Part shown: positions 24,923 through 33,139 of the stretch, in pieces
How positions within the stretch are numbered: position 1 is the stretch's first letter
Layout of the letters: each line of letters begins with the position of its first letter
Source of the DNA: Streptomyces calvus
GTDB lineage: Bacteria; Actinomycetota; Actinomycetes; Streptomycetales; Streptomycetaceae
DNA length: 64,000 nt
Assembly (NCBI RefSeq): GCF_006782915.1
Contig: NZ_VCNP01000010.1
Span: 415,049-479,048 of the forward strand
Reading direction: 5' to 3'
Notes under the pieces: model-generated
Seen by the model: the letters and a program-made list of their open reading frames with translations, nothing else
Told to the model about the DNA's origin: nothing
Databases searched by the model: none
Program-made: the position numbers and the translations under genes

Positions 24923-25459
24923 GTGACGACCGGAGCCACCGTCTGGCTCACGGGTCTGCCGAGCGCCGGCAAGACCACCATCGCCCACGAGCTGGCCGCC
25001 CGGCTGCGCGAGCAGGGCCGGCGTGTCGAGGTCCTCGACGGCGACGAGATCCGCGAGTTCCTCTCCGCGGGCCTCGGCTTCAGCCGCGAGGACCGGCACA
25101 CCAACGTGCAGCGCATCGGCTTCGTCGCCGAACTGCTCGCCCGCAACGGTGTGACCGCGCTCGTCCCGGTAATCGCACCGTACGCGGACAGCCGGGACGC
25201 GGTCCGCAAACGGCACGGAGCGAACGGCACACCGTACGTCGAGGTGCATGTGGCGACCCCGGTCGAGGTGTGCTCCGTACGCGATGTGAAGGGCCTGTAC
25301 GCCAAGCAGGCCGCGGGCGAACTCACCGGTCTCACCGGTGTGGACGACCCGTACGAGGAGCCCGAGACTCCCGATCTGCGGATCGAGTCGCAGAACCAGA
25401 CCGTGCAGGAGTCCGCGGCGTCGGTGTTCGCCCTGCTCAGCGAAAGGGGACTTCTGTGA
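24923..25459 (+). CDS. cysC: Adenylyl-sulfate kinase
   Basis: A 178-residue APS kinase that phosphorylates APS to PAPS with ATP. The P-loop is GLPSAGKTT, followed by VLDGDEIREFLSAGLGFSRE, DRHTNVQRIGFVAELLARNG and the lid stretch VKGLYAKQAAGE. GTG 24923 is chosen because AGGAGA lies 5 bases upstream and it gives the normal N-terminus; ATG 24890, three bases after the cysH stop, would add 11 residues. Its stop overlaps the GTG of a small ORF (GTGA). Confidence 0.92.
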   Translation: MTTGATVWLTGLPSAGKTTIAHELAARLREQGRRVEVLDGDEIREFLSAGLGFSREDRHTNVQRIGFVAELLARNGVTALVPVIAPYADSRDAVRKRHGANGTPYVEVHVATPVEVCSVRDVKGLYAKQAAGELTGLTGVDDPYEEPETPDLRIESQNQTVQESAASVFALLSERGLL

Positions 25460-25581
25460 GCGACGCACGCGCGGCCACTCGGCCGCGGACGACCACGAAG
25501 GCCGCACCTCTGCGCCGCGCGGGCGGAGACGGGGGTGCCCCCGGACGGAGTGCGGGGGAGAACGAAAGGGGCGCAGCATGA
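25456..25581 (+). CDS. Possible 41-aa coupling ORF between cysC and cysD
   Basis: GTG 25456 overlaps the cysC stop and the frame closes with TGA 25579-25581, overlapping the cysD ATG (ATGA). The 41-residue product is basic and low-complexity (RAATRPRTTTKAAPLRRAG) and contains the translation of a GC hairpin repeat, so it is unlikely to be a folded protein. It may simply carry ribosomes from cysC to cysD. No family recognised. Confidence 0.4.
   Translation: MSDARAATRPRTTTKAAPLRRAGGDGGAPGRSAGENERGAA
25531..25560 (+). repeat. Second GC-rich hairpin repeat in the cys operon
   Basis: GGGGGTGCCCCCGGACGGAG is followed by TGCGGGGGAG; CCCCCG can pair with CGGGGG. It is a variant of the dispersed Streptomyces hairpin family and lies between cysC and cysD. 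Confidence 0.55.
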
Positions 25582-26513
25582 CGACCGTCGCGACCGTCGA
25601 TGAGGACACGGACAGCCCGTACGCCCTCTCCCACCTGGACGCGCTGGAGTCCGAGGCGGTGCACATCATCCGCGAGGTGGCGGGCGAGTTCGAGAAGCCG
25701 GTGATCCTCTTCTCCGGCGGCAAGGACTCCATCCTCATGCTGCACCTCGCGCTGAAGGCGTTCACCCCCGCGCCGGTCCCGTTCTCGCTGCTGCACGTCG
25801 ACACCGGGCACAACTTCCCCGAGGTCCTGGCCTACCGGGACCGCACGGTCGCGCAGCACGGGCTGCGGCTGCACGTCGCCTCGGTGCAGGACTACATCGA
25901 CCGCGGAGTGCTCAAGGAGCGCCCGGACGGCACCCGCAACCCGCTGCAGACGGTGCCGCTCACCGAGAAGATCCAGAGCGAGAGGTTCGACGCCGTCTTC
26001 GGCGGCGGCCGCCGCGACGAGGAGAAGGCCCGGGCGAAGGAGCGGGTGTTTTCGCTGCGCGACGAGTTCTCCCAGTGGGACCCGCGCCGCCAGCGCCCCG
26101 AGCTGTGGAACCTGTACAACGGCCGGCACGCCCCCGGTGAGCACGTCCGCGTGTTCCCGCTGTCCAACTGGACCGAGCTGGACGTGTGGCAGTACATCGC
26201 CCGCGAGAACATCGAACTGCCGGAGATCTACTACGCGCACGAGCGCGAGGTGTTCCGCCGCAACAACATGTGGCTGACCGCCGGCGAGTGGGGCGGCCCG
26301 AAGGACGGCGAGCAGGTCGAGAAGCGGCTCGTCCGCTACCGCACCGTGGGCGACATGTCCTGCACCGGCGCGGTGGACTCCGTCGCCGACACCATCGAGA
26401 AGGTGATCACCGAGATCGCCGCCTCCCGGCTCACCGAGCGCGGAGCCACCCGCGCCGACGACAAGCTCTCCGAGGCCGCGATGGAAGACCGCAAGCGCGA
26501 GGGGTACTTCTAG
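25578..26513 (+). CDS. cysD: Sulfate adenylyltransferase subunit 2
   Basis: A 311-residue ATP-PPase subunit of ATP sulfurylase. The PP-loop is FSGGKDS, followed by LLHVDTGHNFPEV, FGGGRRDEEKARAKER and the conserved end MEDRKREGYF. With CysN it makes APS from sulfate and ATP, driven by GTP hydrolysis. ATG 25578 overlaps the small upstream ORF. cysN starts 2 bases after its stop, so the two are coupled. Confidence 0.95.
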   Translation: MTTVATVDEDTDSPYALSHLDALESEAVHIIREVAGEFEKPVILFSGGKDSILMLHLALKAFTPAPVPFSLLHVDTGHNFPEVLAYRDRTVAQHGLRLHVASVQDYIDRGVLKERPDGTRNPLQTVPLTEKIQSERFDAVFGGGRRDEEKARAKERVFSLRDEFSQWDPRRQRPELWNLYNGRHAPGEHVRVFPLSNWTELDVWQYIARENIELPEIYYAHEREVFRRNNMWLTAGEWGGPKDGEQVEKRLVRYRTVGDMSCTGAVDSVADTIEKVITEIAASRLTERGATRADDKLSEAAMEDRKREGYF

Positions 26514-26515
26514 AC

Positions 26516-27850
26516 ATGAGCACCGTCACTGCCGAAGAGCTGGCGGCCACCACGCTGCTGCGGTTCGCCACCGCCGGTTCCGTCGACGACGGCAAGTCCA
26601 CGCTGGTCGGGCGGCTGCTGCACGACTCCAAGTCGGTCCTCGCCGACCAGTTGGAGGCCGTGGAGCGGGCGTCGGCCGGCCGCGGCCAGGACGCCCCCGA
26701 CCTCGCGCTGCTCACCGACGGCCTGCGGGCCGAGCGGGAGCAGGGCATCACCATCGACGTGGCCTACCGCTACTTCGCCACGCCGCGCCGCCGGTTCATC
26801 CTCGCCGACACCCCGGGCCATGTGCAGTACACCCGGAACATGGTCACGGGCGCCTCGACGGCCGAGCTGACCGTGATCCTGGTCGACGCCCGCAACGGCG
26901 TGGTCGAGCAGACCCGCCGGCACGCGGCCATAGCGGCCCTGCTGCGCGTCCCGCACGTCGTCCTCGCCGTCAACAAGATGGACCTGGTCGACTACCGGGA
27001 GCCGGTGTTCGCCGCGATCGCGGAGGAGTTCACGGCGTACGCGACCGAGCTGGGCGTCCCCGAGGTCACCGCGATCCCGATCTCCGCGCTGGTCGGCGAC
27101 AACGTGGTGGAGCCGTCCGCGCACATGGACTGGTACGGCGGCCCGACCGTGCTGGAGCACCTGGAGACCGTCCCGGTCAGCCACGACCTGGCGCACTGCC
27201 ACGCCCGGCTGCCCGTGCAGTACGTGATCCGACCGCAGAGCGCCGAGCACCCGGACTACCGGGGTTACGCCGGGCAGATCGCGGCGGGTTCCTTCCGCGT
27301 GGGCGACGCGGTGACCGTGCTGCCGTCCGGCCGGACGACCACGATCACCGGGATCGACCTGCTGGGCCGGCCCGTCGACGTCGCCTGGACGCCGCAGTCG
27401 GTGACGCTGCTGCTCGCCGACGACATCGACATCTCCCGCGGTGACCTGATCGTGCCGACCGAGGACGCGCCGGCCACCACGCAGGACGTCGAGGCCACCG
27501 TGTGCCACGTGGCCGACCAGCCGCTGACCGTCGGCCACCGGGTGCTGCTCAAGCACGGCACGCGGACCGTCAAGGCGATCGTGAAGGACATACCGTCCCG
27601 GCTGACCCTGGACGACCTGTCGCTGCACCCGCACCCCGAGCGGCTCGTCGCCAACGACATCGGCCGGGTGAAGATCCGTACCGCCGAGCCGCTGCCGGCC
27701 GACTCCTACTCGGACTCGCGGCGCACCGGCTCGTTCATCCTCATCGACCCCAGCGACGGCACCACGCTCACCGCGGGCATGGTCGGTGAGTCGTTCGCCG
27801 CGCCGGAGCCGGTCAAGGCGGAGCCGGACGACGACGGGTGGGACTTCTGA
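26516..27850 (+). CDS. cysN: Sulfate adenylyltransferase subunit 1 (GTPase)
   Basis: A 444-residue EF-Tu-like GTPase. G1 is GSVDDGKST, the switch region REQGITIDVAYRYF, G3 DTPGHVQYTRNM, G4 NKMD and G5 ISAL, followed by two beta-barrel domains. There is no C-terminal CysC fusion, in keeping with the separate cysC. It forms ATP sulfurylase with CysD. It is the last gene of the reductive block; 223 bp separate it from the transporter genes. Confidence 0.95.
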   Translation: MSTVTAEELAATTLLRFATAGSVDDGKSTLVGRLLHDSKSVLADQLEAVERASAGRGQDAPDLALLTDGLRAEREQGITIDVAYRYFATPRRRFILADTPGHVQYTRNMVTGASTAELTVILVDARNGVVEQTRRHAAIAALLRVPHVVLAVNKMDLVDYREPVFAAIAEEFTAYATELGVPEVTAIPISALVGDNVVEPSAHMDWYGGPTVLEHLETVPVSHDLAHCHARLPVQYVIRPQSAEHPDYRGYAGQIAAGSFRVGDAVTVLPSGRTTTITGIDLLGRPVDVAWTPQSVTLLLADDIDISRGDLIVPTEDAPATTQDVEATVCHVADQPLTVGHRVLLKHGTRTVKAIVKDIPSRLTLDDLSLHPHPERLVANDIGRVKIRTAEPLPADSYSDSRRTGSFILIDPSDGTTLTAGMVGESFAAPEPVKAEPDDDGWDF

Positions 27851-27852
27851 GC

Positions 27853-28034
27853 ATGAACTCCCCCGGTTTTTTCTGCCTGTTCGCCAAGGAGGGCGGCCGC
27901 GTCGGCAGCGGTTCGCTGGGCAGCGGTCAGGGCGGTGTCGGGCGATGTGCGCGCTGACGTACGCGCGCCGCTCGCGCGCCCTCAGCCCTCGCCGCCGTAG
28001 GCGAAAACCTGCCGACGTCCCGGCCACGCCCTGA
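27853..28034 (+). other. cysN-ssuA gap holding two small ORFs, possible leader region
   Basis: Two overlapping short frames lie here: 27853-27957 (34 codons, starts NSPGFFCLFAKEGG, two Cys) and 27945-28034 (29 codons, starts MCALTYARRSR, very Arg-rich). Neither has a clear ribosome site or the HVDL leader pattern. The length of the gap in an otherwise tightly packed operon suggests a regulatory leader. Confidence 0.3.
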
Positions 28035-28073
28035 CAGACCGTGACCGCCGGGCCTCCGAGAGGAACACCTCCC

Positions 28074-29177
28074 GTGCCTGCCACACCAGCCCTGCGCCGC
28101 GCCTTCGCGGTCCTGGCCGTGCTGCCGCTGCTCGCCCTGGCCGCCTGCGGCTACGGCTCCCAGGCGAAGCACGACGACACCGCGAAGGCCGTCGCCGGGG
28201 CGGCGAAGGTCGACGGTCTCGACTCGGTCAGGATCGGCTACTTCGGGAACCTGACCCACGGCACCGCGCTGGTCGGCAACCGCAAGGGCTTCTTCCAGAA
28301 GGCACTCGGCGGCACCGAGGCCGCGTACGCGGTGTTCAACGCGGGCCCGTCGGCGATCGAGGCGCTCAACTCCGACTCCCTCGACATCGCCTTCATCGGC
28401 CCGTCACCGGCGGTCAACGGCTACACCAAGGCCGACGGCAAGAACCTGCGCATCGTCGGCGGTTCGGCGTCCGGCGGGGTGAAGCTCGTGGTGGACCCGG
28501 ACAAGGTGAGGTCCGTCGCGGACGTCGAGGGCAAGCGGATCGCGACGCCGCAGCTCGGCAACACGCAGGACGTGTCCTTCCTCAACTGGGCGGCCGAGCA
28601 GGGCTGGAAGGTCGACCCGCAGAGCGGCAAGGGCGACGTGACGGTCGTCCGCAGCGACAACAAGGTCACCCCGGACGCGTTCAGGTCCGGTTCGGTCGAC
28701 GGCGCCTGGGTGCCGGAGCCGACCGCGTCGAAGCTGGTCGCCGAGGGCGGCAAGGTGCTGCTGGACGAGGCGTCCCTGTGGCCGGACGGGCAGTTCGTGA
28801 TCACGAACATCGTGGTGCGGCAGGAGTTCCTGGAGGACCACCCGAAGGCCGTCGAGGCGGTGCTGAAGGCGTCCGTCGAGACCAACGCGTGGATCAACGC
28901 CCACCCGGACGAGGCGAAGACCGCCGCCAACGAGCAACTGGAGACCGACTCCGGCAAGGCGCTGCCCGCCGAGGTGCTGGACCCGGCGTGGGAGTCGATC
29001 CGGTTCACCGACGACCCGCTGGCCGCGACCCTCGCCGTGCAGGCGGAGCACGCCGTCGAGGCGGGCCTGCTCGAGCAGCCGGACCTGACCGGCATCTACG
29101 ACCTGGCACCGCTCAACAGGGTGCTGCGGGCCGCGGGCGAAGCCGCCGTCGACGACGCCGGGCTCGGCGCCCGGTAA
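28074..29177 (+). CDS. Aliphatic-sulfonate-type ABC transporter solute-binding lipoprotein
   Basis: A 367-residue lipoprotein. The signal peptide ends in the lipobox LALAAC near residue 23. The mature domain has the NMT1/SsuA pattern: VRIGYFGNLTHGTALVGNRK, FNAGPSAIEALNSDSLDIAF, and a hinge GKRIATPQLGNTQDVSFLNW. It probably captures sulfonates or sulfate esters outside the cell; the exact ligand is unknown. GAGAGGAA 8 bases upstream supports GTG 28074. Together with the two genes downstream it forms a full SsuABC-type importer. Confidence 0.88.
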   Translation: MPATPALRRAFAVLAVLPLLALAACGYGSQAKHDDTAKAVAGAAKVDGLDSVRIGYFGNLTHGTALVGNRKGFFQKALGGTEAAYAVFNAGPSAIEALNSDSLDIAFIGPSPAVNGYTKADGKNLRIVGGSASGGVKLVVDPDKVRSVADVEGKRIATPQLGNTQDVSFLNWAAEQGWKVDPQSGKGDVTVVRSDNKVTPDAFRSGSVDGAWVPEPTASKLVAEGGKVLLDEASLWPDGQFVITNIVVRQEFLEDHPKAVEAVLKASVETNAWINAHPDEAKTAANEQLETDSGKALPAEVLDPAWESIRFTDDPLAATLAVQAEHAVEAGLLEQPDLTGIYDLAPLNRVLRAAGEAAVDDAGLGAR

Positions 29178-29213
29178 GTCCCCATCACTACGAGTTCCCA
29201 GGAGGTGACGACC

Positions 29214-30002
29214 ATGGCCACGACCCTCGCCAAGGCCGCCGACGGCATCGAGGCGGTCACGCACGCCGCCCGGATCGCGCACGTCTCGAAGTCGTTCGCC
29301 GGCCCCGCCGGGCAGCAGCTCGTGCTGGACGACATCAGCATCGATGTCGCGCCCGGCGAGTTCGTCACCCTGCTGGGTGCCTCGGGCTGCGGCAAGTCGA
29401 CGCTGCTGAACCTGGTCGCGGGGCTCGACCGCCCCACCGCCGGCACGATCACCACCGACGGCCGGCCGGCGCTGATGTTCCAGGAGCACGCGCTCTTCCC
29501 GTGGCTGACCGCGGGCAAGAACATCGAACTCGCCCTGAAACTGCGGGGCGTCGCGAAGTCCGAGCGCCGGGACCGCGCCGAGGAGCTGCTGGAGCTGGTC
29601 CGGCTGAAGGGCGCGTACGGCAAGCGGGTGCACGAGCTGTCCGGCGGTATGCGGCAGCGGGTCGCGATGGCCCGCGCGCTGGCCCAGGAGAGCAAACTGC
29701 TGCTGATGGACGAGCCGTTCGCGGCGCTGGACGCCATCACCCGGGACGTGCTGCACGACGAGCTGACCAGGATTTGGCGGGAGACGCAGCTGTCGGTGCT
29801 GTTCGTCACGCACAACGTGCGCGAGGCCGTGCGGCTCGCGCAGCGGGTGGTGCTGCTGTCGTCCCGTCCGGGCCGCATCGCCCGGGAGTGGACGGTCGGC
29901 ATCCCGCATCCGCGCCGCATCGAGGACACCGCCGTCGCGGAACTGTCCGTCGAGATCACCGAAGAACTCCGTGGGGAGATCCGCCGTCATGGCCAGCACT
30001 GA
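29214..30002 (+). CDS. Sulfonate/nitrate-type ABC transporter ATPase
   Basis: A 262-residue ABC ATPase. Walker A is GASGCGKST, the Q-loop lies in MFQEHALFPWLTAGKN, the signature is LSGGMRQRVAMARAL, Walker B LLLMDEPFAALD and the H-loop FVTHNVREAV, typical of the SsuB/TauB family. AGGAGGT stands 8 bases before ATG 29214. It overlaps the permease gene by 14 bases. Confidence 0.93.
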   Translation: MATTLAKAADGIEAVTHAARIAHVSKSFAGPAGQQLVLDDISIDVAPGEFVTLLGASGCGKSTLLNLVAGLDRPTAGTITTDGRPALMFQEHALFPWLTAGKNIELALKLRGVAKSERRDRAEELLELVRLKGAYGKRVHELSGGMRQRVAMARALAQESKLLLMDEPFAALDAITRDVLHDELTRIWRETQLSVLFVTHNVREAVRLAQRVVLLSSRPGRIAREWTVGIPHPRRIEDTAVAELSVEITEELRGEIRRHGQH

Positions 30003-30879
30003 CACGACCGCCAAGGACCCGGGCGACCTCGCCGGCCTGGAGGCGGGGCTGGATGCACTGGAGACGGTGCACAGCGGGCGCAGGCCGCTGCGGCAGACCC
30101 TCACCGAGAAGGTGCTGCCGCCGGTCGTGGCCGTCGCGCTGGTGCTCGCGGTGTGGCAGGCCCTGGTCTCCTTCGAGATCGTCGACGACCCGACCAAGCT
30201 GCCCGCGCCGGGCGCGGTGTGGGACGTCGTGCGCCAGGCGTGGCTCGAGGGCGAACTGCTCGGCTACATCTGGACCAGTGTCTCGCGCGGTCTGCTCGGC
30301 TTCTTCTTCGCGCTGCTGATCGGCACCCCGCTGGGGCTGCTGGTGGCGCGGGTGAAGTTCGTGCGTGCGGCGATCGGCCCGATCCTGTCCGGCCTGCAGT
30401 CGCTGCCGTCGGTGGCGTGGGTGCCGCCCGCGGTGATCTGGCTGGGCCTGAACAACCAGATGATGTACGCCGTCATCCTGCTCGGCGCGGTGCCGTCCAT
30501 CGCGAACGGGCTGGTCTCCGGCGTCGACCAGGTGCCCCCGCTGTTCCTGCGGGCCGGCCGCACACTGGGCGCGACGGGCATCAGGGGCACCTGGCACATC
30601 GTGCTGCCGGCCGCGCTGCCCGGCTATGTGGCCGGTCTGAAGCAGGGCTGGGCGTTCTCCTGGCGTTCGCTGATGGCCGCCGAGATCATCGCGTCCTTCC
30701 CCGATCTCGGCGTGGGACTCGGCCAGTTGCTGGAGAACGGCCGCAACGCCAGCGACATGGCCATGGTCTTCGAGGCCATCCTGCTGATCCTGACCGTCGG
30801 CATCGCCATCGACCTGCTGGTCTTCAGCCCGCTGGAGCGGTGGGTGCTGCGCAGCCGCGGTCTGCTGGTGAAGGGCTGA
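29989..30879 (+). CDS. Sulfonate-type ABC transporter permease
   Basis: A 296-residue inner-membrane permease with about six helices and the EAA-like loop LFLRAGRTLGATGIRGTWHI. It is of the SsuC/TauC type. GGGGAGA lies 9 bases before ATG 29989, inside the end of the ATPase gene. The chelatase gene starts 6 bases after the stop. Confidence 0.92.
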   Translation: MASTDTTAKDPGDLAGLEAGLDALETVHSGRRPLRQTLTEKVLPPVVAVALVLAVWQALVSFEIVDDPTKLPAPGAVWDVVRQAWLEGELLGYIWTSVSRGLLGFFFALLIGTPLGLLVARVKFVRAAIGPILSGLQSLPSVAWVPPAVIWLGLNNQMMYAVILLGAVPSIANGLVSGVDQVPPLFLRAGRTLGATGIRGTWHIVLPAALPGYVAGLKQGWAFSWRSLMAAEIIASFPDLGVGLGQLLENGRNASDMAMVFEAILLILTVGIAIDLLVFSPLERWVLRSRGLLVKG

Positions 30880-30885
30880 GGCACC

Positions 30886-31623
30886 ATGCACCGTCCGGTT
30901 CTGCTCGTCGTCGCCCACGGCAGCCGCGATCCGCGGCATGCCGCGACCGTGCACGCCCTGGTGCGCCGGGTGCGGTCGCTCAGGCCCGGGCTGCGCGTGG
31001 AGACCGGGTTCCTGGACTTCAACCTGCCCTCGGTGGAGCGGGTGCTGGAGTCGCTGGCGGCGGAGGGCGTCCGCGACGTGGTCGCCCTGCCGCTGCTGCT
31101 GACCCGCGCCTTCCACGCCAAGGCGGACATCCCGGCGGTGCTCGCGCAGGCCCCGCCGCGGCTGCGGATCCGGCAGGCCGAGGTGCTCGGCCCGTCCCCG
31201 CTGCTGCTGACGGCGCTGGAGCGCCGGCTGTACGAGGCGGGCCTGACGCCCGCCGACAAGTCCTCGACCGGGGTCGTGCTGGCCTCGGCGGGGTCCACCG
31301 ACCCGGAGGCGATCGCAGTGATCGCAGACATCGCGCGGGAGTGGCGGCACACCGGCTGGTGCGCCGTGCGGCCTGCGTTCGCCTCCGCTTCCCTGCCCCG
31401 CACCGAGCAGGCGGTACGCGAACTGCGCGCCGCCGGCTGCGCACGCGTCGCCGTCGCGCCCTACGTCCTGGCGCCCGGCTTCCTCCCGGACCGCATCGCC
31501 CGGGGCGCCGCGGAGGCGGACGTGCTGGCGGACGTGCTGGGGCCGTCACCTGAGGTGGCGCGGGTGCTGCTGGAGCGGTACGCCGCCGCCTGCGCGCCGG
31601 TGGCGGCGGCGATCGGCGCCTGA
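30886..31623 (+). CDS. Sirohydrochlorin chelatase (CbiX/SirB type)
   Basis: A 245-residue protein of two similar halves, each a CbiX-like domain. The first carries the metal-site motif VVAHGSRDPRH and the stretch LPLLLTRAFHAKADIP; the second has VAPYVLAPGFLPDRIARGA. It inserts Fe (or Co) into sirohydrochlorin. Its place at the end of the sulfur locus suggests that it makes siroheme for the sulfite reductase. It follows the permease by 6 bases and is convergent with the next gene. Confidence 0.9.
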   Translation: MHRPVLLVVAHGSRDPRHAATVHALVRRVRSLRPGLRVETGFLDFNLPSVERVLESLAAEGVRDVVALPLLLTRAFHAKADIPAVLAQAPPRLRIRQAEVLGPSPLLLTALERRLYEAGLTPADKSSTGVVLASAGSTDPEAIAVIADIAREWRHTGWCAVRPAFASASLPRTEQAVRELRAAGCARVAVAPYVLAPGFLPDRIARGAAEADVLADVLGPSPEVARVLLERYAAACAPVAAAIGA

Positions 31624-31645
31624 GCGGCCGGGGCGCCGGGCGTTC

Positions 31646-32194
31646 TCAGGCCGCGGTCAGCTCCACCAGTTTCGTCACCGTGTTCCAGTTGCGGCTGGTG
31701 GCGACGACGCCCTTGGTGAGGCGCGGCCTGGCGAGGACGTCGGCGAGTGTGGAGCGGCCCAGTCCGTCCGGCGCGTACAGGTAGAGCGCGCGGTCGCCGA
31801 GGCGGAACTCCTCGGGCAGGTACGCCGCCGGGTCGATCCCGGCGAAGCGTTCGGGTTCGACGGGCGCGGAGAAGTAGGTGACGTGGAGCTGTTTCGGCTC
31901 GAGGTCGGCGGCGGGGAAGGGGCAGTCGTCGACGATCGCCTTCAGGTAGGCGTGGTCGCGCACGATGACGTCCACGCCGAAGCCGAAGTGCCGCTCGACG
32001 GCCGCCGCCGTCTCGGCGGCCAGTGACTCCTCGTCGCCGTGCCGGGCGGTGAACACGGCCTGGCCGCTCTGGAGATGGGTGCGCACGTCCTGGAGGCCGA
32101 GGCCCTCCAGGAGGGTGCGGAGTTCCGCCATCGGGACTTTCCTGCTGCCGCCCACGTTGATCCCGCGCAGCAGCGCCGCGTATCTCGTCGCCAT
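31646..32194 (-). CDS. DUF1697 protein
   Basis: A 182-residue protein with the family start RYAALLRGINVGGSRKVPMA, then LRTLLEGLGLQDVRTHLQSG and the ending VATSRNWNTVTKLVEL. DUF1697 proteins are common in bacteria and have no proven function. The start at 32194 has no ribosome site; TAGGGT (32206-32201) lies 6 bases upstream, so it is probably leaderless. A perfect 14-bp inverted repeat directly upstream overlaps the likely -35 region. Confidence 0.88.
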   Translation of the reverse strand: MATRYAALLRGINVGGSRKVPMAELRTLLEGLGLQDVRTHLQSGQAVFTARHGDEESLAAETAAAVERHFGFGVDVIVRDHAYLKAIVDDCPFPAADLEPKQLHVTYFSAPVEPERFAGIDPAAYLPEEFRLGDRALYLYAPDGLGRSTLADVLARPRLTKGVVATSRNWNTVTKLVELTAA

Positions 32195-32206
32195 CCGCCC
32201 ACCCTA

Positions 32207-32243
32207 CGGCCGTCGTGCCCCGTGGGGGCGGGCACGACGGCCG
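32207..32243. promoter_or_regulatory. Perfect 14-bp inverted repeat beside the DUF1697 promoter
   Basis: CGGCCGTCGTGCCC (32207-32220) and GGGCACGACGGCCG (32230-32243) flank 9 bases. It begins directly upstream of the -10 TAGGGT. Both neighbouring genes point away, so it does not end a known transcript; an operator is more likely. Confidence 0.45.
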
Positions 32244-32358
32244 TGTCCGCGCAGGGGCGGACTGCGCGAAACTCTGTCGGACCGGCCGGGCGCTGATCAA
32301 CCGGAACACGCGGCTGTGACTTTCCCAACAAGCCTGCGGAAAGCCCGGAAAGCCCCCC

Positions 32359-32534
32359 GGGCCCGCACGGCGCCCCGGCCCACGGGCCGCACGGCGCCCG
32401 GCCCACGGGCCGCACGGCGCCCCGGCCGACGGGCCCGCACGGCTTCCCGCCCGGTGGGTCAGCACGGCTGCCATGGCCGGCCGGTCGGCACGGCTGTCAC
32501 GGCCGGCGCGTCGGCACGGCTGTCACGGCCGGCG
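32359..32534. repeat. Degenerate tandem repeat, about seven units of 23-28 bp
   Basis: Units share a core such as GGGCCGCACGGC. The first three to four read roughly GGGCC(C)GCACGGCGCCC(C)GGCCSAC; the last two are almost identical GTCGGCACGGCTGTCACGGC followed by CGGCG. The stretch lies in the 510-bp gap 32195-32704, which otherwise shows no gene. Changing unit lengths break any reading frame. Confidence 0.65.
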
Positions 32535-32704
32535 GGATCGGCGACCGTGAGGTGGGTTCCGCGACGGCGTGCCGGCCCGCGGCGGCCCACCCCGACCGGC
32601 ATCCGGCCGTCCCCGGACCCGCCCGCTGTGGCGGGCTGAAACCGATGGTGGTTCGCTGGAGTGAGGAGCATGTCCGTCGGACCTGATCCGAGGAGGCACG
32701 CGCG

Positions 32705-33139
32705 ATGAGCGGTGCGATACGGCTCACCTTCGAGTACCGGGGCCACCACATCGAACTGGTCGCCAGCGAACGGGTCGACCTCGTGCTTCCGGGCGGTCCC
32801 GGCGGACAACAGGGCCTGTCGGTCGGTCTGGCCCCGGCCCGCGCGGCCGCACAGCCGGACATCGCGATCGGCTACCGGGTCGACATACTGAACGCGCGCG
32901 GGCAGCGCATCCACAGCCGACCGCTGGACAACCCGATCAAGGACGAGGCGGAGGTCGTCTCCTCCGATCCGGACCGGCCGTTCACGAACCAGCCGGTCTC
33001 CCAGCCCAAGGGACGCTTCTTCGTCCTGGTGCCCGCGTTGGCGGAGGCCAAGGAGGTGGCACTCCTGCGCACCACCGTGCGGACCCAGACGATCGGCCGG
33101 TTCCCGCTGGGACACGGCACCGAGGGAGGCGGATCCTGA
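32705..33139 (+). CDS. Small soluble protein coupled to an M64-type peptidase, function unknown
   Basis: A 144-residue, beta-rich soluble protein (IRLTFEYRGHHIELVASERV ... FFVLVPALAEAKEVALLRTT). It has no signal peptide, membrane helix or cysteine. I do not recognise a family. GAGGAGG upstream of ATG 32705 is a strong ribosome site. Its TGA overlaps the ATG of the peptidase gene by one base (TGATG), so the two are made together. It could be a partner, inhibitor or targeting subunit of the peptidase. Confidence 0.75.
   Translation: MSGAIRLTFEYRGHHIELVASERVDLVLPGGPGGQQGLSVGLAPARAAAQPDIAIGYRVDILNARGQRIHSRPLDNPIKDEAEVVSSDPDRPFTNQPVSQPKGRFFVLVPALAEAKEVALLRTTVRTQTIGRFPLGHGTEGGGS

Noticed and set aside
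32195..32704. Arg/Pro-rich ORFs over the tandem repeats
   Set aside because: Unit lengths vary and would shift the frame; composition is typical of non-coding GC-rich repeat DNA.
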